Source: Clostridium tepidiprofundi DSM 19306 (GTDB taxonomy: Bacteria > Bacillota > Clostridia > Clostridiales > Clostridiaceae). From it: a stretch of 64,000 nucleotides of DNA. The notes under the pieces are model-generated. The model saw nothing but the letters and a program-made list of their open reading frames with translations. It searched no databases and was not told the origin of the DNA. Position numbers and translations under genes: made by a program. The stretch spans positions 1 through 64,000 of the forward strand of contig NZ_LTBA01000005.1 of assembly GCF_001594005.1 (NCBI RefSeq), read 5' to 3'. Within the stretch, counting starts at the first letter, position 1. The number at the start of each line of letters is the position of its first letter. Shown here piece by piece: positions 17,769 through 27,852 of the stretch.

Positions 17769-17808
17769 AAACCTCCACTAATATACTAATTAGTGGAGGT
17801 TTGTTTTA
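17769..17808 (+). terminator. Intrinsic terminator of proS-cysS
   Basis: Perfect 14-base arms (17769-17782 and 17789-17802) with a 6-base loop, followed by TTGTTTT, 19 bases after the cysS stop. Confidence 0.85.
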
Positions 17809-17916
17809 CAAATTTACATATACGCAAATAATAAAACTATGGCAAAATAGAATAAAAAATAGTAACATAGATATTAATGAATTAATATAATCAATTATTA
17901 TGATAAGGGGATAGCT

Positions 17917-18336
17917 ATGGAATTTGATTTTTTTAGATGTAATTTAACGAAACGAGAAGCTAATGAGTTAAATCCTTTAGTACTGGCATTTATAGGTGAT
18001 GCTGTGTATGAAGTGATAATAAGGAACTTTATTATTACCAATAATAGAGATATGAGTGTTCATAAAATGCACGTAAAAGCAGTTTCTTATGTAAAAGCTC
18101 ACGCACAAAGCGAATTTATGAAAAAGATAATTGATAACTTAAATGATGAAGAATTGAGAGTTTTCAAGAGGGGTAGAAATGCTAAATCAGCTACAATTCC
18201 TAAGAATGCAAATGTTGTTGAATATAGAATGGCAACAGGATTTGAAGCGTTAATTGGGTATTTGTTTGTAATGAGAGAATATGATAGAATAAATGAGATT
18301 ATGGGTAAAATTATAAATATAGATAAGGGTGAATAA
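17917..18336 (+). CDS. mrnC: Mini-ribonuclease III (23S rRNA maturation)
   Basis: RNase III catalytic domain without the double-stranded-RNA-binding domain; in Bacillus it trims 23S rRNA ends. The signature [14 protein letters not shown] (about 27-40) holds the catalytic acid, with a second acidic helix near [15 protein letters not shown]. 139 residues is right for the mini form. AAGGGGA precedes the ATG. It starts a tight run mrnC-thyX-rlmB-yacP, the usual order after cysS. Confidence 0.93.
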   Translation: MEFDFFRCNLTKREANELNPLVLAFIGDAVYEVIIRNFIITNNRDMSVHKMHVKAVSYVKAHAQSEFMKKIIDNLNDEELRVFKRGRNAKSATIPKNANVVEYRMATGFEALIGYLFVMREYDRINEIMGKIINIDKGE

Positions 18337-18337
18337 A

Positions 18338-19078
18338 ATGAGTTTAAAAGTAGAGATTATAGAACATACTCCAAATCCAGAGAAAGTCATTGCAGCTGCG
18401 GCTAAATTATGCTATAGCCAAGTGGGGATTGACGATATATTAAATGGATTAAGCGAGTATAATACAAAACAATTTTTAGAAATGCTGATGTCTTTTGGAC
18501 ATGAATCACCTATAGAACATGTATCATTTACTTTTGCTATTGAAGGTGTTTCAAGAAGTTTATCACACCAGTTAGTTAGGCATAGGATAGCTTCTTATTC
18601 ACAACAAAGCCAAAGGTATGTAAAATTAGATCAATTTGATTATGTGATACCTTATGAAATATCAAATGATGAGAATGCAAGAAAAATATTTATAGAAGCT
18701 ATGGAGAAAAGCCAACAAGCATATGATGAACTCGTTAGCATACTTAAAAGTAAATATATAGATAAAGGAATGAAATCAAAGCAAGCAGAAAAAAAAGCTA
18801 TTGAAGATGCGAGATATGTATTTCCAAATGCTTGTGAAACTAAAATAATAGTTACTATGAATGCAAGAAGTCTTATGAATTTTTTTAGGCATAGATGTTG
18901 CAATAGAGCACAGTGGGAAATAAGAAATTTAGCTAACGAAATGCTTACTCAAGTTAAGCATATAGCACCAACTTTATTTAAATATGCAGGCCCAGCGTGT
19001 TTGCTTGGAAAATGTCCAGAAGGAAAAATGACATGTGGTAAAATGAATGAAATGAGGGAGAAATATCTCAAATTATAG
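18338..19078 (+). CDS. thyX: Flavin-dependent thymidylate synthase
   Basis: Converts dUMP to dTMP with FAD and methylene-tetrahydrofolate. The ThyX motif RHRxxSxxxxSxRY is clear as [14 protein letters not shown] (about 77-90). Homotetramer in known relatives. 246 residues. ATG 18338 has AAGGGTGA in front, inside the end of mrnC; an upstream GTG at 18329 is less likely. No thyA is in the window. Confidence 0.95.
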   Translation: MSLKVEIIEHTPNPEKVIAAAAKLCYSQVGIDDILNGLSEYNTKQFLEMLMSFGHESPIEHVSFTFAIEGVSRSLSHQLVRHRIASYSQQSQRYVKLDQFDYVIPYEISNDENARKIFIEAMEKSQQAYDELVSILKSKYIDKGMKSKQAEKKAIEDARYVFPNACETKIIVTMNARSLMNFFRHRCCNRAQWEIRNLANEMLTQVKHIAPTLFKYAGPACLLGKCPEGKMTCGKMNEMREKYLKL

Positions 19079-19105
19079 TATAAAGAGTGAAGGTAAGGTG
19101 AGAAA

Positions 19106-19858
19106 ATGGGAGAAAATAATATAATAGAAGGAAGAAATGCTGTAATTGAAGCCATAAAGACTGGAAGAAATATTGAAAGCATTTTAATTAATAAAGGTAA
19201 AACTATGGGTTCAATAAATACAGTTATTAAGCTTGCAAAAGAGAAAAAGATTGTTATAAAGGAAGTTGATAAAAAGAAATTAGAACAATTATCAGAAACG
19301 GGGAAACATCAGGGAGTCATTGCTATAGTTTCGTCATATAAATATTGTGAACCGGATGAAATAATACAATATGCCAAAGAACGTGATGAGAAACCTTTTA
19401 TTGTTATTTTAGATGAAATAGAAGATCCTCATAACTTTGGGGCAATAATAAGAACTGCGGAAATATGCGGTGTTCATGGTATTATAATTCCTAAAAGAAG
19501 AAATGTAAGTGTAACTTCTACAGTATATAAATCATCAGCGGGTGCTGTAGAACACATGAAGATTGCTAAGGTTACCAATATTAATTCATATATAGATGAT
19601 ATTAAAGATAAAGGTATATGGGTTTATGGTGCAGACATGAAAGGAGATAAATATTGCTATGAAGCAGATCTTACTGGTGCGGTTGCTTTGGTAATAGGTA
19701 GTGAAGGGAAAGGACTATCAAGATTGACTATGGAAAAATGTGATGTGTTAGTGAAAATACCAATGGTGGGTAAAATCACATCATTAAATGCTTCTGTTGC
19801 TGGTGGAATCATGATGTATGAAGTTCTTAAACAGAAAATAATAGGTGATAAAAGGTGA
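19106..19858 (+). CDS. rlmB: 23S rRNA 2'-O-methyltransferase, TrmH/RlmB family
   Basis: SpoU-type RNA ribose methyltransferase, expected to modify a guanosine in 23S rRNA. An N-terminal L30e-like RNA-binding domain (about 1-75) is followed by the trefoil-knot domain with motif 1 DPHNFGAIIRTAE (about 109), ALVIGSEGKGLS (about 192) and IPMVGKITSLNASVA (about 213). 250 residues. AAGGTGAG precedes the ATG. Its stop overlaps the start of yacP by 4 bases. Confidence 0.92.
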   Translation: MGENNIIEGRNAVIEAIKTGRNIESILINKGKTMGSINTVIKLAKEKKIVIKEVDKKKLEQLSETGKHQGVIAIVSSYKYCEPDEIIQYAKERDEKPFIVILDEIEDPHNFGAIIRTAEICGVHGIIIPKRRNVSVTSTVYKSSAGAVEHMKIAKVTNINSYIDDIKDKGIWVYGADMKGDKYCYEADLTGAVALVIGSEGKGLSRLTMEKCDVLVKIPMVGKITSLNASVAGGIMMYEVLKQKIIGDKR

Positions 19859-20364
19859 AAACGATTTTTGTTGATGGGTATAATGTTATTAATAGTTGGC
19901 CAAATATCAAACCTATTATTGATTATAGTTTGGATTCTGCTAGGCAGAAACTCATAGAAATTGTGCAAAATTATGCAGAATATACAGGCAATAAAGTTTT
20001 TGTTGTTTTCGATGCTCATATGGTAAAAGGGAGTATAGAAAAAAAAGAAAGAATGGGAAATGTAGTAGTGGTGTTTACTAAATATGGTGAAACAGCAGAC
20101 AGTTACATAGAAAGAGCGGCAAATAACATGGGGCGAAAAGTTGAAATTTGTGTTGTTACTTCTGATTTATTAGAGCAACAGTTGGTTTTTCAAAGAGGTG
20201 CTGTGAGAAAATCATCTATTGAGTTTTATAATGAAATAAATAATGTTAACAGTAAATTAAGAAAAAAAATTAAAAAGAGAAATTCAGAGACAAAAAATAG
20301 ATTAGAGGACTTATTGGAAGAGAATATATTGGAAAAACTTGATAAAATTCGTAAAAGTCATTGA
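19855..20364 (+). CDS. yacP: NYN-domain ribonuclease (YacP/Rae1)
   Basis: PIN-like NYN endonuclease; the Bacillus homologue Rae1 cleaves mRNA on the ribosome. The start region FVDGYNVINSW with the acidic catalytic Asp, DSARQKLIEIVQNYA, and VFDAH are typical. 169 residues. The start is a GTG that shares GTGA with the rlmB stop, suggesting translational coupling. Confidence 0.9.
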   Translation: MKTIFVDGYNVINSWPNIKPIIDYSLDSARQKLIEIVQNYAEYTGNKVFVVFDAHMVKGSIEKKERMGNVVVVFTKYGETADSYIERAANNMGRKVEICVVTSDLLEQQLVFQRGAVRKSSIEFYNEINNVNSKLRKKIKKRNSETKNRLEDLLEENILEKLDKIRKSH

Positions 20365-20370
20365 ATTAAC

Positions 20371-20400
20371 TTGACTATAAAAAATCTAATATTGTATAAT
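20371..20400 (+). promoter_or_regulatory. Promoter of sigH
   Basis: TTGACT at 20371-20376 and TATAAT at 20395-20400, spacer 18, directly after yacP. Confidence 0.65.
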
Positions 20401-20438
20401 TAGTCTTAGGGTGTATTTTGGCTGTGGAGGGGATATTT

Positions 20439-21116
20439 TTGGACAAAAAAATGGGCTTTGAGGATAACAGTGTAATAAAAGATAATAAAAATCCTGAAAA
20501 CTTAGATAGCTGTTTTGATAATGAGCTTGATGAAGAAATAGTTATCAAGGCTAAAGAAGGGGATGTTAGGGCGCAAGAATATTTAATAAATAAGTATCAA
20601 AACTTTGTAAAATCAAAAGCGAAATCCTATTTTCTGATAGGTGCTGATAAAGAGGATATTTATCAAGAAGGAATGATAGGATTATATAAAGCTATAAGAG
20701 ATTACAAGAAAGATAAGTTGTCTTCCTTCAAAGCATTTGCAGAATTATGTGTTACGAGGCAGATAATTACTGCAATTAAAACAGCCACAAGACAAAAACA
20801 TATACCTTTAAATACATATGTATCGCTAAATAAGCCTATATATGATGAAGAATCAGATAGAACTTTACTAGACGTAATATCTGGTGTAAAGATTACTGAT
20901 CCGGAAGAACTGATTATAAGCAAAGAAGAAGTTACGAATATTGAACATGAAATAAGTAAAATATTATCTGATCTAGAAATGGAAGTATTAATGTCTTATC
21001 TTGATGGAAAGTCATATCAAGAAATAGCTTGTGATTTGGATAGACACTCAAAATCCATTGATAATGCATTGCAAAGAGTTAAGAGAAAATTGGAAAAATG
21101 TTTAGCTAAAAGATAA
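20439..21116 (+). CDS. sigH: RNA polymerase sigma-H factor
   Basis: Sigma-70-family factor for the transition to stationary phase and sporulation onset. Region 2 (INKYQNFVKSKAKSYFLIGA, DIYQEGMIGLYKAIRDY) and region 4 with a helix-turn-helix (LDGKSYQEIACDLDRHSKSI) are present. I take TTG 20439 as start since GGAGGGG lies 6 bases upstream; this gives 225 residues, close to other SigH proteins. It precedes tRNA-Thr and tuf, a classical order. Confidence 0.92.
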   Translation: MDKKMGFEDNSVIKDNKNPENLDSCFDNELDEEIVIKAKEGDVRAQEYLINKYQNFVKSKAKSYFLIGADKEDIYQEGMIGLYKAIRDYKKDKLSSFKAFAELCVTRQIITAIKTATRQKHIPLNTYVSLNKPIYDEESDRTLLDVISGVKITDPEELIISKEEVTNIEHEISKILSDLEMEVLMSYLDGKSYQEIACDLDRHSKSIDNALQRVKRKLEKCLAKR

Positions 21117-21125
21117 AAATGCATG

Positions 21126-21154
21126 TTGACAAAGAAAAGCATTAATAGTAAAAT
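21126..21154 (+). promoter_or_regulatory. Promoter of tRNA-Thr and tuf
   Basis: Consensus TTGACA at 21126-21131 and TAAAAT at 21149-21154 with a 17-base spacer, 60 bases before the tRNA. No other promoter or terminator is evident before tuf, so both may be cotranscribed. Confidence 0.75.
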
Positions 21155-21213
21155 TAATTACTAGTTTGTAGTATTTTACGAATAGAAACATATGTTATTA
21201 AATGAGTTGAAAT

Positions 21214-21289
21214 GCCCATGTAGCTCAATAGGTAGAGCGTCACCTTGGTAAGGTGGAGGTAGCCGGTTCAATCCCGGTCGTGGGCTCCA
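21214..21289 (+). tRNA. tRNA-Thr (anticodon GGT)
   Basis: Cloverleaf with acceptor GCCCATG/CGTGGGC, D arm AGCTCAATAGGTAGAGC, anticodon loop TTGGTAA giving GGT (reads ACC and ACT), T arm CCGGTTCAATCCCGG, and an encoded CCA. The anticodon stem has one G-U pair. It lies between sigH and tuf. Confidence 0.97.
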
Positions 21290-21378
21290 GGTTTCTATAA
21301 GTATTATCAAAACACCAGGATGAGTTTATTCTGATTTCAATTCAAAAATAATGTTTACTATAAAGGAGGAAAAAAGAA

Positions 21379-22560
21379 ATGTCAAAGGCAAAATTTGAAA
21401 GAAGCAAACCACATGTAAACATAGGAACAATAGGACACGTAGACCATGGTAAAACAACATTAACAGCAGCAATTACAATGACATTAGCAGAAGAAGGAAA
21501 AGCAGAAGTACAAAACTATGAAGATATCGATAAAGCACCAGAAGAAAAAGAAAGAGGAATCACAATCAACACAGCACACGTAGAGTACGAAACAGATAAT
21601 AGACACTATGCACACGTAGACTGTCCAGGACACGCAGATTATGTAAAGAACATGATCACAGGTGCAGCACAGATGGATGGAGCAATATTAGTAGTATCAG
21701 CAGCAGATGGACCAATGCCACAAACAAGAGAACACATCTTGCTAGCATCAAGAGTAGGAGTACAACACATAGTAGTATTCTTAAATAAAGCAGACCAAGT
21801 AGATGATCCAGAATTACTAGAATTAGTAGAGATGGAAGTAAGAGAATTATTAAGTGAATATGGATTTGATGGAGATGAGTGTCCAGTAATCACAGGATCA
21901 GCATTAATGGCAATAGAAAAAGGTGAAAGAGACTGCATAAAAGAATTAATGAAAGCAGTAGATGAATACATTCCAACACCAGAAAGAGATACAGATAAAG
22001 ACTTCTTAATGCCAATAGAAGACGTATTCACAATCACAGGAAGAGGAACAGTTGTAACAGGAAGAGTAGAAAGAGGAATATTGAACGTAGGAGACGAAGT
22101 AGAGATAGTAGGATTAAGTGAAGAGAAGAAGAAGACAGTATGTACAGGAGTAGAAATGTTCAGAAAGCTTCTAGATCAAGCAATGGCAGGAGATAACATA
22201 GGAGCATTATTAAGAGGTGTACAAAGAACAGAAGTAGAAAGAGGTCAAGTACTTTGTAAACCAGGAACAGTAAATCCACACAAGAAATTTGTAGGTCAGG
22301 TATACGTATTAAAGAAAGAAGAAGGAGGAAGACATAAGCCATTCTTCCCAGGATACAGACCACAATTCTACTTCAGAACAACAGACGTAACAGGAACAAT
22401 CCAGTTACCAGAAGGAGTAGAAATGGTAATGCCAGGAGACCACATTGACATGACAGTAGAATTAATCACACAGGTAGCAATGGAAGAAGGACTAAGATTC
22501 GCCATCAGAGAAGGTGGAAGAACAGTAGGTTCTGGTGTTGTTACTAGCATTATTGAATAA
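21379..22560 (+). CDS. tuf: Elongation factor Tu
   Basis: GTPase that delivers aminoacyl-tRNA to the ribosome. GTP-binding motifs GHVDHGKTT (about 19), DCPGHADYV (about 80) and NKAD (about 135) are present, followed by two beta-barrel domains; 393 residues. AAAGGAGG precedes the ATG. Codon choice differs sharply from neighbours: Ala, Gly and Val codons end almost always in A, until about base 22528, after which the last dozen codons become T-rich. The upstream neighbours are those of a first tuf copy and the downstream neighbour rpsJ is that of a second copy. Confidence 0.97.
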   Translation: MSKAKFERSKPHVNIGTIGHVDHGKTTLTAAITMTLAEEGKAEVQNYEDIDKAPEEKERGITINTAHVEYETDNRHYAHVDCPGHADYVKNMITGAAQMDGAILVVSAADGPMPQTREHILLASRVGVQHIVVFLNKADQVDDPELLELVEMEVRELLSEYGFDGDECPVITGSALMAIEKGERDCIKELMKAVDEYIPTPERDTDKDFLMPIEDVFTITGRGTVVTGRVERGILNVGDEVEIVGLSEEKKKTVCTGVEMFRKLLDQAMAGDNIGALLRGVQRTEVERGQVLCKPGTVNPHKKFVGQVYVLKKEEGGRHKPFFPGYRPQFYFRTTDVTGTIQLPEGVEMVMPGDHIDMTVELITQVAMEEGLRFAIREGGRTVGSGVVTSIIE

Positions 22561-22577
22561 TTTTTTCAAATTAATAT

Positions 22578-22602
22578 AGGGAGAAGCAAAAATCTTCTCC
22601 CT
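22578..22602 (+). other. Hairpin after tuf, possible terminator
   Basis: Nine-base arms (AGGGAGAAG at 22578-22586 with CTTCTCCCT at 22594-22602) and a 7-base loop, 17 bases after the stop. No T tract follows, so it may be partial. Confidence 0.5.
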
Positions 22603-22669
22603 TAAACAAACGAAAAATTTCCAACATATATGAAATAAAAAACAAATTTTAATATGCTAAAAAAAGTAC

Positions 22670-22698
22670 TTGTCAAGGTATAAAAAATATTGTATACT
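22670..22698 (+). promoter_or_regulatory. Promoter of the S10 ribosomal operon
   Basis: TTGTCA at 22670-22675 and TATACT at 22693-22698 with a 17-base spacer. Transcription from here would give a leader of about 200 bases before rpsJ. Confidence 0.75.
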
Positions 22699-22704
22699 AA
22701 AGAA

Positions 22705-22902
22705 GTTGTGACGAGAAAAGCAAGTATATTGTGTCCCGTTATGGGCGTTTTAGATAAATTAATGTAATTTTTAATGTATAAGTTACATATTCAGCTGTGT
22801 AAGTGTTTACTAATAAATATGCAACACCCGGAACTGTTTATATTATATCAGGGCTTGCAATGAATAAATTTTGATAGTTGATAAAAAAAGGAGGGATACG
22901 AA
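22705..22902 (+). promoter_or_regulatory. Long leader of the S10 operon
   Basis: Non-coding, with short complementary segments such as TGCAA near 22819 and TTGCA near 22856 enclosing ACACCCGG and a later GGG. The length suggests a regulated leader, but I cannot assign a known family. The 342 bases between tuf and rpsJ hold this, the promoter and one hairpin. Confidence 0.35.
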
Positions 22903-23211
22903 TTGGCAGCACAAAAAATAAGAATTAGACTAAAAGCATTTGATCATGAGTTGTTGGATAGATCAGCTTTAAAAATTGTTGAAACTGCTAAAAATACTGG
23001 AGCTGGAGTGGCTGGACCAATACCACTACCTACAGAAAAAGATGTAGTTACTATTTTGAGAGCTCCTCATAAATATAAAGATTCAAGAGAGCAATTTGAA
23101 ATTAGAACGCATAAAAGACTAATTGACATATTAAGCCCATCACAAAAGACAGTTGATGCGCTTATGAGAATAGATTTGCCAGCTGGTGTTGATATAGAAA
23201 TCAAACTTTAG
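22903..23211 (+). CDS. rpsJ: 30S ribosomal protein S10
   Basis: Small-subunit head protein and NusB partner. The typical [24 protein letters not shown] start and the PLPT loop are clear. 102 residues. The start is TTG 22903, with AGGAGGG about 7 bases upstream. First gene of the ribosomal operon that runs to rplQ. Confidence 0.97.
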   Translation: MAAQKIRIRLKAFDHELLDRSALKIVETAKNTGAGVAGPIPLPTEKDVVTILRAPHKYKDSREQFEIRTHKRLIDILSPSQKTVDALMRIDLPAGVDIEIKL

Positions 23212-23275
23212 GATTGGTTGGCTCGAATATTATGATCACTAGTGTGATCCGCTAATACTTTAGGAGGTGCGATGT

Positions 23276-23908
23276 ATGAAGAAAGCTATATTAGGAAGAA
23301 AGATAGGAATGACACAGATCTTTGATGAAAATGGAAGAGTAATACCTGTAACTGTTGTAGAAGCAGGTCCATGTGTTGTTATTCAAAAGAAAACAGTTGA
23401 AAAAGACGGATATGAGGCTATTCAAGTTGGTTTTGAAGATAAGAGGGAAAAACTTGTTAACAAACCTATGAAGGGCCAATTTGACAAGGCAGGGGTTACA
23501 CCTAAAAGATTCATCAAAGAATTTAAATTTGAAAATGTAGATAGTTATGAATTAGGTCAAGAGATCAAAGTTGATATCTTTGAAAAAGGTGACAAAGTTG
23601 ATGTTACTGGTATTTCAAAAGGAAAAGGATTCCAAGGTGTTATTAAGAGATGGGGATTCAGAACAGGAGATGCAACACATGGTTCTAAATTCCATAGAGC
23701 ACCAGGTTCTCAGGGAGCTGCTTCAGACCCATCAAGAACATTTAAAAATAGAAAGATGCCTGGACACATGGGTCATGTTAAGAGCACTGTAATGAATCTT
23801 GAAATTGCAAGAATTATTCCTGAAAAGAATGTATTACTTATAAAGGGTGGAGTGCCAGGACCTAAAAAAGGATACTTAGTTATTAAGGAAACAGTAAAGG
23901 TTAAGTAA
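23276..23908 (+). CDS. rplC: 50S ribosomal protein L3
   Basis: Early-assembly 23S rRNA-binding protein near the peptidyl-transferase centre. It begins [15 protein letters not shown], and carries the [13 protein letters not shown] and MPGHMGH loops of the long internal extension. ATG 23276 has AGGAGGTG in front; 210 residues. A perfect palindrome (GATCACTAGTGTGATC) lies in the 64-base gap after rpsJ. Confidence 0.97.
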   Translation: MKKAILGRKIGMTQIFDENGRVIPVTVVEAGPCVVIQKKTVEKDGYEAIQVGFEDKREKLVNKPMKGQFDKAGVTPKRFIKEFKFENVDSYELGQEIKVDIFEKGDKVDVTGISKGKGFQGVIKRWGFRTGDATHGSKFHRAPGSQGAASDPSRTFKNRKMPGHMGHVKSTVMNLEIARIIPEKNVLLIKGGVPGPKKGYLVIKETVKVK

Positions 23909-23933
23909 CTTCTAAGAGAAAGGAGGAGGTAAA

Positions 23934-24554
23934 ATGCCAACAGTAGCTGTTTATAATAGAGATGCCCAAAAAGTTGGGGAAATAAATTTATCTGATAGCA
24001 TATTCGGAGTTGAAGTAAATAAAGAAGTTATGCATCAAGTTGTGGTTGCACAATTAGCAAATAAAAGACAAGGAACTCAATCAGCTAAAACAAGATCAGA
24101 AGTTCGTGGTGGTGGAATAAAACCATGGAGACAAAAAGGTACAGGAAGAGCTAGACAAGGTTCTATAAGAGCACCACAATGGATTCATGGTGGAGTTGTT
24201 TTTGCACCAAAATCAAGAAGTTATAGAATGTCTATTCCAAAGAAAGTTAGAAGATTAGCGATGAAATCTGCATTATCTTCTAAAGTTAATGAAGAAGAAA
24301 TCATTGTATTAGAGAGCTTAGAAATGACTGAGCCTAAAACAAAAGAAGTAGTTAGAATGCTTGAAGCGTTTGAAGCTAATAAAACATTAATCGTTGTTGC
24401 AGAAAAGAATGAAAATGTATATAGATCTGCAAGAAATATACCAAATGTAACTGTTTTACCAGTAAATAATTTAAATGTTTATGATATATTGAAATACGAC
24501 AAATTTATGGTAACTAAAGATGCGGTTGCTAAGATTGAGGAGGTGTATGTATAA
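23934..24554 (+). CDS. rplD: 50S ribosomal protein L4
   Basis: 23S rRNA-binding protein lining the exit tunnel. The conserved tunnel loop is visible as [19 protein letters not shown]. 206 residues with AGGAGGT before the ATG. Its stop overlaps the rplW start by one base. Confidence 0.97.
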   Translation: MPTVAVYNRDAQKVGEINLSDSIFGVEVNKEVMHQVVVAQLANKRQGTQSAKTRSEVRGGGIKPWRQKGTGRARQGSIRAPQWIHGGVVFAPKSRSYRMSIPKKVRRLAMKSALSSKVNEEEIIVLESLEMTEPKTKEVVRMLEAFEANKTLIVVAEKNENVYRSARNIPNVTVLPVNNLNVYDILKYDKFMVTKDAVAKIEEVYV

Positions 24555-24847
24555 TGAAATTAGTAAGCCATGATATAATTAGAAAGCCAGTAATAACTGA
24601 AAAGAGTATGGCTGCTATGGCCGACAAAAAATACACCTTTATTGTAGATATTCATGCCAATAAGACACAGATCAAAAAAGCAGTTGAAGAAATATTCGAC
24701 GTAAAAGTTGAAAAGGTTAATACTGCAAGATATATCGGAAAAACTAAAAGAGTTGGAGTTCATATTGGTAAGAGAGCAGACTATAAAAAAGCAATTGTTA
24801 AATTGACTGAAGATAGTAAAACAATAGAATTCTTTGAAGGTATGTAA
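24554..24847 (+). CDS. rplW: 50S ribosomal protein L23
   Basis: Protein at the tunnel exit, docking site for trigger factor and SRP. It contains [12 protein letters not shown] at the start and [17 protein letters not shown], both typical. 97 residues. ATG overlaps the stop of rplD (TAATG), indicating coupling. Confidence 0.97.
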   Translation: MKLVSHDIIRKPVITEKSMAAMADKKYTFIVDIHANKTQIKKAVEEIFDVKVEKVNTARYIGKTKRVGVHIGKRADYKKAIVKLTEDSKTIEFFEGM

Positions 24848-24902
24848 TAATAAGCTGTTATTGGCAGATGCCAGATAAGCGAATAAAAAGGAGGGAAATA
24901 AG

Positions 24903-25730
24903 ATGGCAGTTAAAAGCTTTAGACCTACTACTCCAGCTAGAAGACATATGACAATGCCAACATTTGAAGAAATAACAACTAATAAACCAGAAAAAAGTCT
25001 TCTTGTTGCATTGAAAAAAACTGGTGGTAGAAACTCTTATGGTAGAATAACTGTACGTCACCGTGGTGGTGGAGCTAAGAGAAAGTATAGAATAATAGAT
25101 TTTAAAAGAAATAAAGATAATGTTCCAGCAAAAGTTGCAACAATAGAATATGATCCAAATAGAACAGCATATATTGCACTTGTTAATTATGCAGATGGAG
25201 AAAAAAGATACATAATTGCTCCTGTAGGATTAAAGGTGGGAGATGTAATTGTTTCTGGTCCTGAAGCAGATATTAAAGTAGGTAACGCATTACCACTAAA
25301 AAACATTCCAGTTGGTACTGTTATTCATAATATCGAGCTTACACCTGGTAAAGGTGGTCAAATGGTTAGATCAGCAGGTGCATCGGCTCAGCTTATGGCT
25401 AAAGAAGGAAAGTATGCTTTATTAAGATTACCAAGTGGTGAATTAAGAAATGTTAGAATAGAATGCAGAGCGACTGTTGGAACAGTTTCAAACTTGACTA
25501 ATGAAATTGTTAGCATCGGTAAAGCTGGTAGAAAGAGACATATGGGATTCAGACCTAAAGTTAGAGGTTCTGTAATGAATCCTAATGATCACCCACACGG
25601 TGGTGGAGAAGGTAAATCACCTATTGGACGTCCAGGTCCTGTTACACCTTGGGGTAAACCAACACTTGGTTATAAAACTAGAAAGAATAATAAATATTCT
25701 GATAGATTAATTGTTAAGAGAAGAAAATAA
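24903..25730 (+). CDS. rplB: 50S ribosomal protein L2
   Basis: Central 23S rRNA-binding protein needed for peptidyl transfer and subunit joining. It has [17 protein letters not shown], and the catalytic-centre [17 protein letters not shown] region near the C-terminus including the conserved His. 275 residues, AGGAGGG before the ATG. Confidence 0.98.
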   Translation: MAVKSFRPTTPARRHMTMPTFEEITTNKPEKSLLVALKKTGGRNSYGRITVRHRGGGAKRKYRIIDFKRNKDNVPAKVATIEYDPNRTAYIALVNYADGEKRYIIAPVGLKVGDVIVSGPEADIKVGNALPLKNIPVGTVIHNIELTPGKGGQMVRSAGASAQLMAKEGKYALLRLPSGELRNVRIECRATVGTVSNLTNEIVSIGKAGRKRHMGFRPKVRGSVMNPNDHPHGGGEGKSPIGRPGPVTPWGKPTLGYKTRKNNKYSDRLIVKRRK

Positions 25731-25732
25731 TT

Positions 25733-25756
25733 GAAGAGAATTGATTAATTCTCTTC
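25733..25756 (+). other. Perfect hairpin between rplB and rpsS
   Basis: Ten-base arms GAAGAGAATT and AATTCTCTTC with a 4-base loop, just after the rplB stop. There is no T run, so it is more likely an mRNA processing or stability element than a terminator. Confidence 0.5.
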
Positions 25757-25791
25757 GCCTATTCTATAATCGGTGGAAGGAGGCAAGTAAA

Positions 25792-26073
25792 TTGAGTAGA
25801 TCAGTTAAAAAAGGACCATACGTTGAAGAGAGACTTTTAAAGAGAATTCTTGAAATGAATAAAAAAGGCGAAAAGAAGGTTATTAAAACTTGGTCAAGAA
25901 GTTCAACTATATTTCCTCAAATGGTAGGACACACAATAGCAGTTCATGATGGAAGAAAACATGTTCCTGTTTATGTATTAGAAGATATGGTAGGACATAA
26001 GCTTGGCGAATTTGCTTTGACTAGAACATACAAAGGTCATATTAAAAATGAAAAATCATCAAAATTAAGATAG
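25792..26073 (+). CDS. rpsS: 30S ribosomal protein S19
   Basis: Head protein in contact with S13 and the A-site tRNA. It begins [15 protein letters not shown] and has [26 protein letters not shown] 25792 is the start, with AAGGAGG about 7 bases upstream; 93 residues. Confidence 0.97.
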   Translation: MSRSVKKGPYVEERLLKRILEMNKKGEKKVIKTWSRSSTIFPQMVGHTIAVHDGRKHVPVYVLEDMVGHKLGEFALTRTYKGHIKNEKSSKLR

Positions 26074-26095
26074 TCCGGAAAGGAGGCAATATATA

Positions 26096-26431
26096 ATGGA
26101 AGCTATGGCAAAAGTGAGACATATAAGAATGTCTTCAAGAAAAGTTGGTATAGTGCTTGATTTGATTAGGGGAAAAGATGTTAAAGAAGCAGATGCTATT
26201 TTACAGTACACTCCTAAGGACGCAGCTGTTGTTGTAAGAAAACTATTAAAATCAGCTGTTGCTAATGCGGAAAATAATTTCGATTTAAATGTTGATAGAT
26301 TATATGTTGCAGAAGCTTATGCATGTCAGGGTCCAACACTAAAAAGATTTAGACCACGTGCACAAGGAAGAGCGTATAGAATTAGAAAAAGAACTAGTCA
26401 TATAACATTAGTAGTAAAAGAAAGAAACTAA
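26096..26431 (+). CDS. rplV: 50S ribosomal protein L22
   Basis: Tunnel-wall protein; its long hairpin contacts macrolides. Typical segments are VRMSSRK-like [17 protein letters not shown] and [18 protein letters not shown] at the C-terminal loop. 111 residues; AAAGGAGG precedes the ATG. Confidence 0.97.
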   Translation: MEAMAKVRHIRMSSRKVGIVLDLIRGKDVKEADAILQYTPKDAAVVVRKLLKSAVANAENNFDLNVDRLYVAEAYACQGPTLKRFRPRAQGRAYRIRKRTSHITLVVKERN

Positions 26432-26447
26432 AAAGGAGGGAAATGTA

Positions 26448-27116
26448 GTGGGACAAAAAGTACATCCTCATGGCTTGAGAGTCGGTGTGATTAAAGAATG
26501 GGATGCAAAATGGTATGCAGATAGAAAAAACTTTGCTGACTATTTGATAGAAGATAATAAAATCAGAAATCTTGTAAAGAAAAAACATTACTCTGCAGGT
26601 ATTTCAAAGATTCAGATTGAAAGAGCTGCAAAAAGAATCAAGTTAAATATCTTTACAGCTAAACCAGGCATGGTTATCGGAAAAGGTGGAGTAGGAATCG
26701 AGAACCTTAAAAATGCATTAAAGACTGTAGTGTCTGGAAACAAGAATATTTTAATAAATATCGTAGAAGTTAAAAAACCTGAAGCAGATGCTCAATTGAT
26801 GGCTGAAAGCATTGCTCTACAATTAGAAAAGAGAATTTCTTTCAGAAGAGCAATGAAGCAAACAATACAAAGAGCAATGAGAACAGGTGTTAAGGGTGTT
26901 AAAACTGCTTGTTCAGGAAGACTTGGAGGAGCTGAAATTGCTAGAACAGAGCAATATCATGAAGGTACAATTCCTCTACAAACTTTAAGAGCTGACATAG
27001 ATTACGGATTTGCTGAAGCAGATACAATCTATGGTAAAATAGGTGTTAAAGTTTGGGTATATAAAGGAGAAGTTCTTCCTGTAAAAAAAGATAGTAAAGA
27101 GAAAATTGAAGCATAG
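26448..27116 (+). CDS. rpsC: 30S ribosomal protein S3
   Basis: Head protein at the mRNA entry channel with helicase activity. It starts [12 protein letters not shown], and has a KH domain with GKGG ([14 protein letters not shown], about 70-85) and the C-terminal domain [22 protein letters not shown]. 222 residues from a GTG start with AAAGGAGGG upstream. Confidence 0.97.
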   Translation: MGQKVHPHGLRVGVIKEWDAKWYADRKNFADYLIEDNKIRNLVKKKHYSAGISKIQIERAAKRIKLNIFTAKPGMVIGKGGVGIENLKNALKTVVSGNKNILINIVEVKKPEADAQLMAESIALQLEKRISFRRAMKQTIQRAMRTGVKGVKTACSGRLGGAEIARTEQYHEGTIPLQTLRADIDYGFAEADTIYGKIGVKVWVYKGEVLPVKKDSKEKIEA

Positions 27117-27184
27117 AGAACGAATAAAGTAATATATATTTATGATTGTTTAAAAGAAGTATTGCCGAGGAAGGAGGAATACAT

Positions 27185-27628
27185 ATGTTAATGCCTAAAA
27201 GAGTTAAGCATCGTAAGGTGCAACGTGGCAGAATGAGAGGTAAAGCAACAAGAGGTAATTTCATAGCATATGGAGAATATGGTATTCAAGCTACTGAATG
27301 TGGTTGGATTACTAATAATCAAATAGAAGCTGCCAGAATAGCTATTAATAGACATGTAAAAAGAGGGGGAAAAGTTTGGATTAAAATTTTCCCAGACAAA
27401 CCAGTTACTGAAAAACCAGCTGAAACTCGTATGGGATCTGGTAAAGGAAATCCAGAACATTGGGTAGCAGTAGTTAAGCCAGGTAGAGTGTTGTTTGAAA
27501 TTGCTGGTGTAAGTGAAGAATTAGCAAGAGAAGCTATGAGATTAGCATCACACAAACTACCAGTTAAGACAAAGTTTGTTAAGAGAGAAGATTTTGAAGA
27601 AATGGGTGGTGAAAAACATGAAGGCTAG
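27185..27628 (+). CDS. rplP: 50S ribosomal protein L16
   Basis: Contacts tRNA elbows near the A site. It begins [17 protein letters not shown] and has [23 protein letters not shown] 27185 follows AAGGAGG; 147 residues. Its end overlaps rpmC by 11 bases. Confidence 0.97.
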   Translation: MLMPKRVKHRKVQRGRMRGKATRGNFIAYGEYGIQATECGWITNNQIEAARIAINRHVKRGGKVWIKIFPDKPVTEKPAETRMGSGKGNPEHWVAVVKPGRVLFEIAGVSEELAREAMRLASHKLPVKTKFVKREDFEEMGGEKHEG

Positions 27629-27830
27629 GGAATTGCACGAGTTGAGAAGCAGCAGTCCTCAAGAACTGATGTTAAAAATTAAAGATTTAAAAGCAGAACT
27701 GTTCAACTTAAGATTTCAACTAGCTACTGGACAACTCGAAAATCCAATGAGAATTAGACAGGTGAAGAGGTCTATAGCACAGATTAAAACTATTTTAAGA
27801 GAAGGCGAAATGAGGAATTTAGAACAGTAG
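27618..27830 (+). CDS. rpmC: 50S ribosomal protein L29
   Basis: Small helical protein at the tunnel exit. [20 protein letters not shown] at the start and [19 protein letters not shown] are diagnostic. Start ATG 27618 lies inside the end of rplP behind GGTGG; 70 residues. Confidence 0.95.
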   Translation: MKARELHELRSSSPQELMLKIKDLKAELFNLRFQLATGQLENPMRIRQVKRSIAQIKTILREGEMRNLEQ

Positions 27831-27852
27831 TTGTTGAAAGGAGGTATTTTTC

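Noticed and set aside
21379-22560. tuf as a recently transferred gene because of its codon use
   Set aside because: The gene has its normal neighbours on both sides and tuf often carries extreme codon bias; selection or conversion between copies is simpler.
22819-22860. Leader of rpsJ as the E. coli-type L4-binding S10 leader
   Set aside because: The pairing seen is short and that mechanism is not established in Firmicutes; I keep it only as an unassigned leader.
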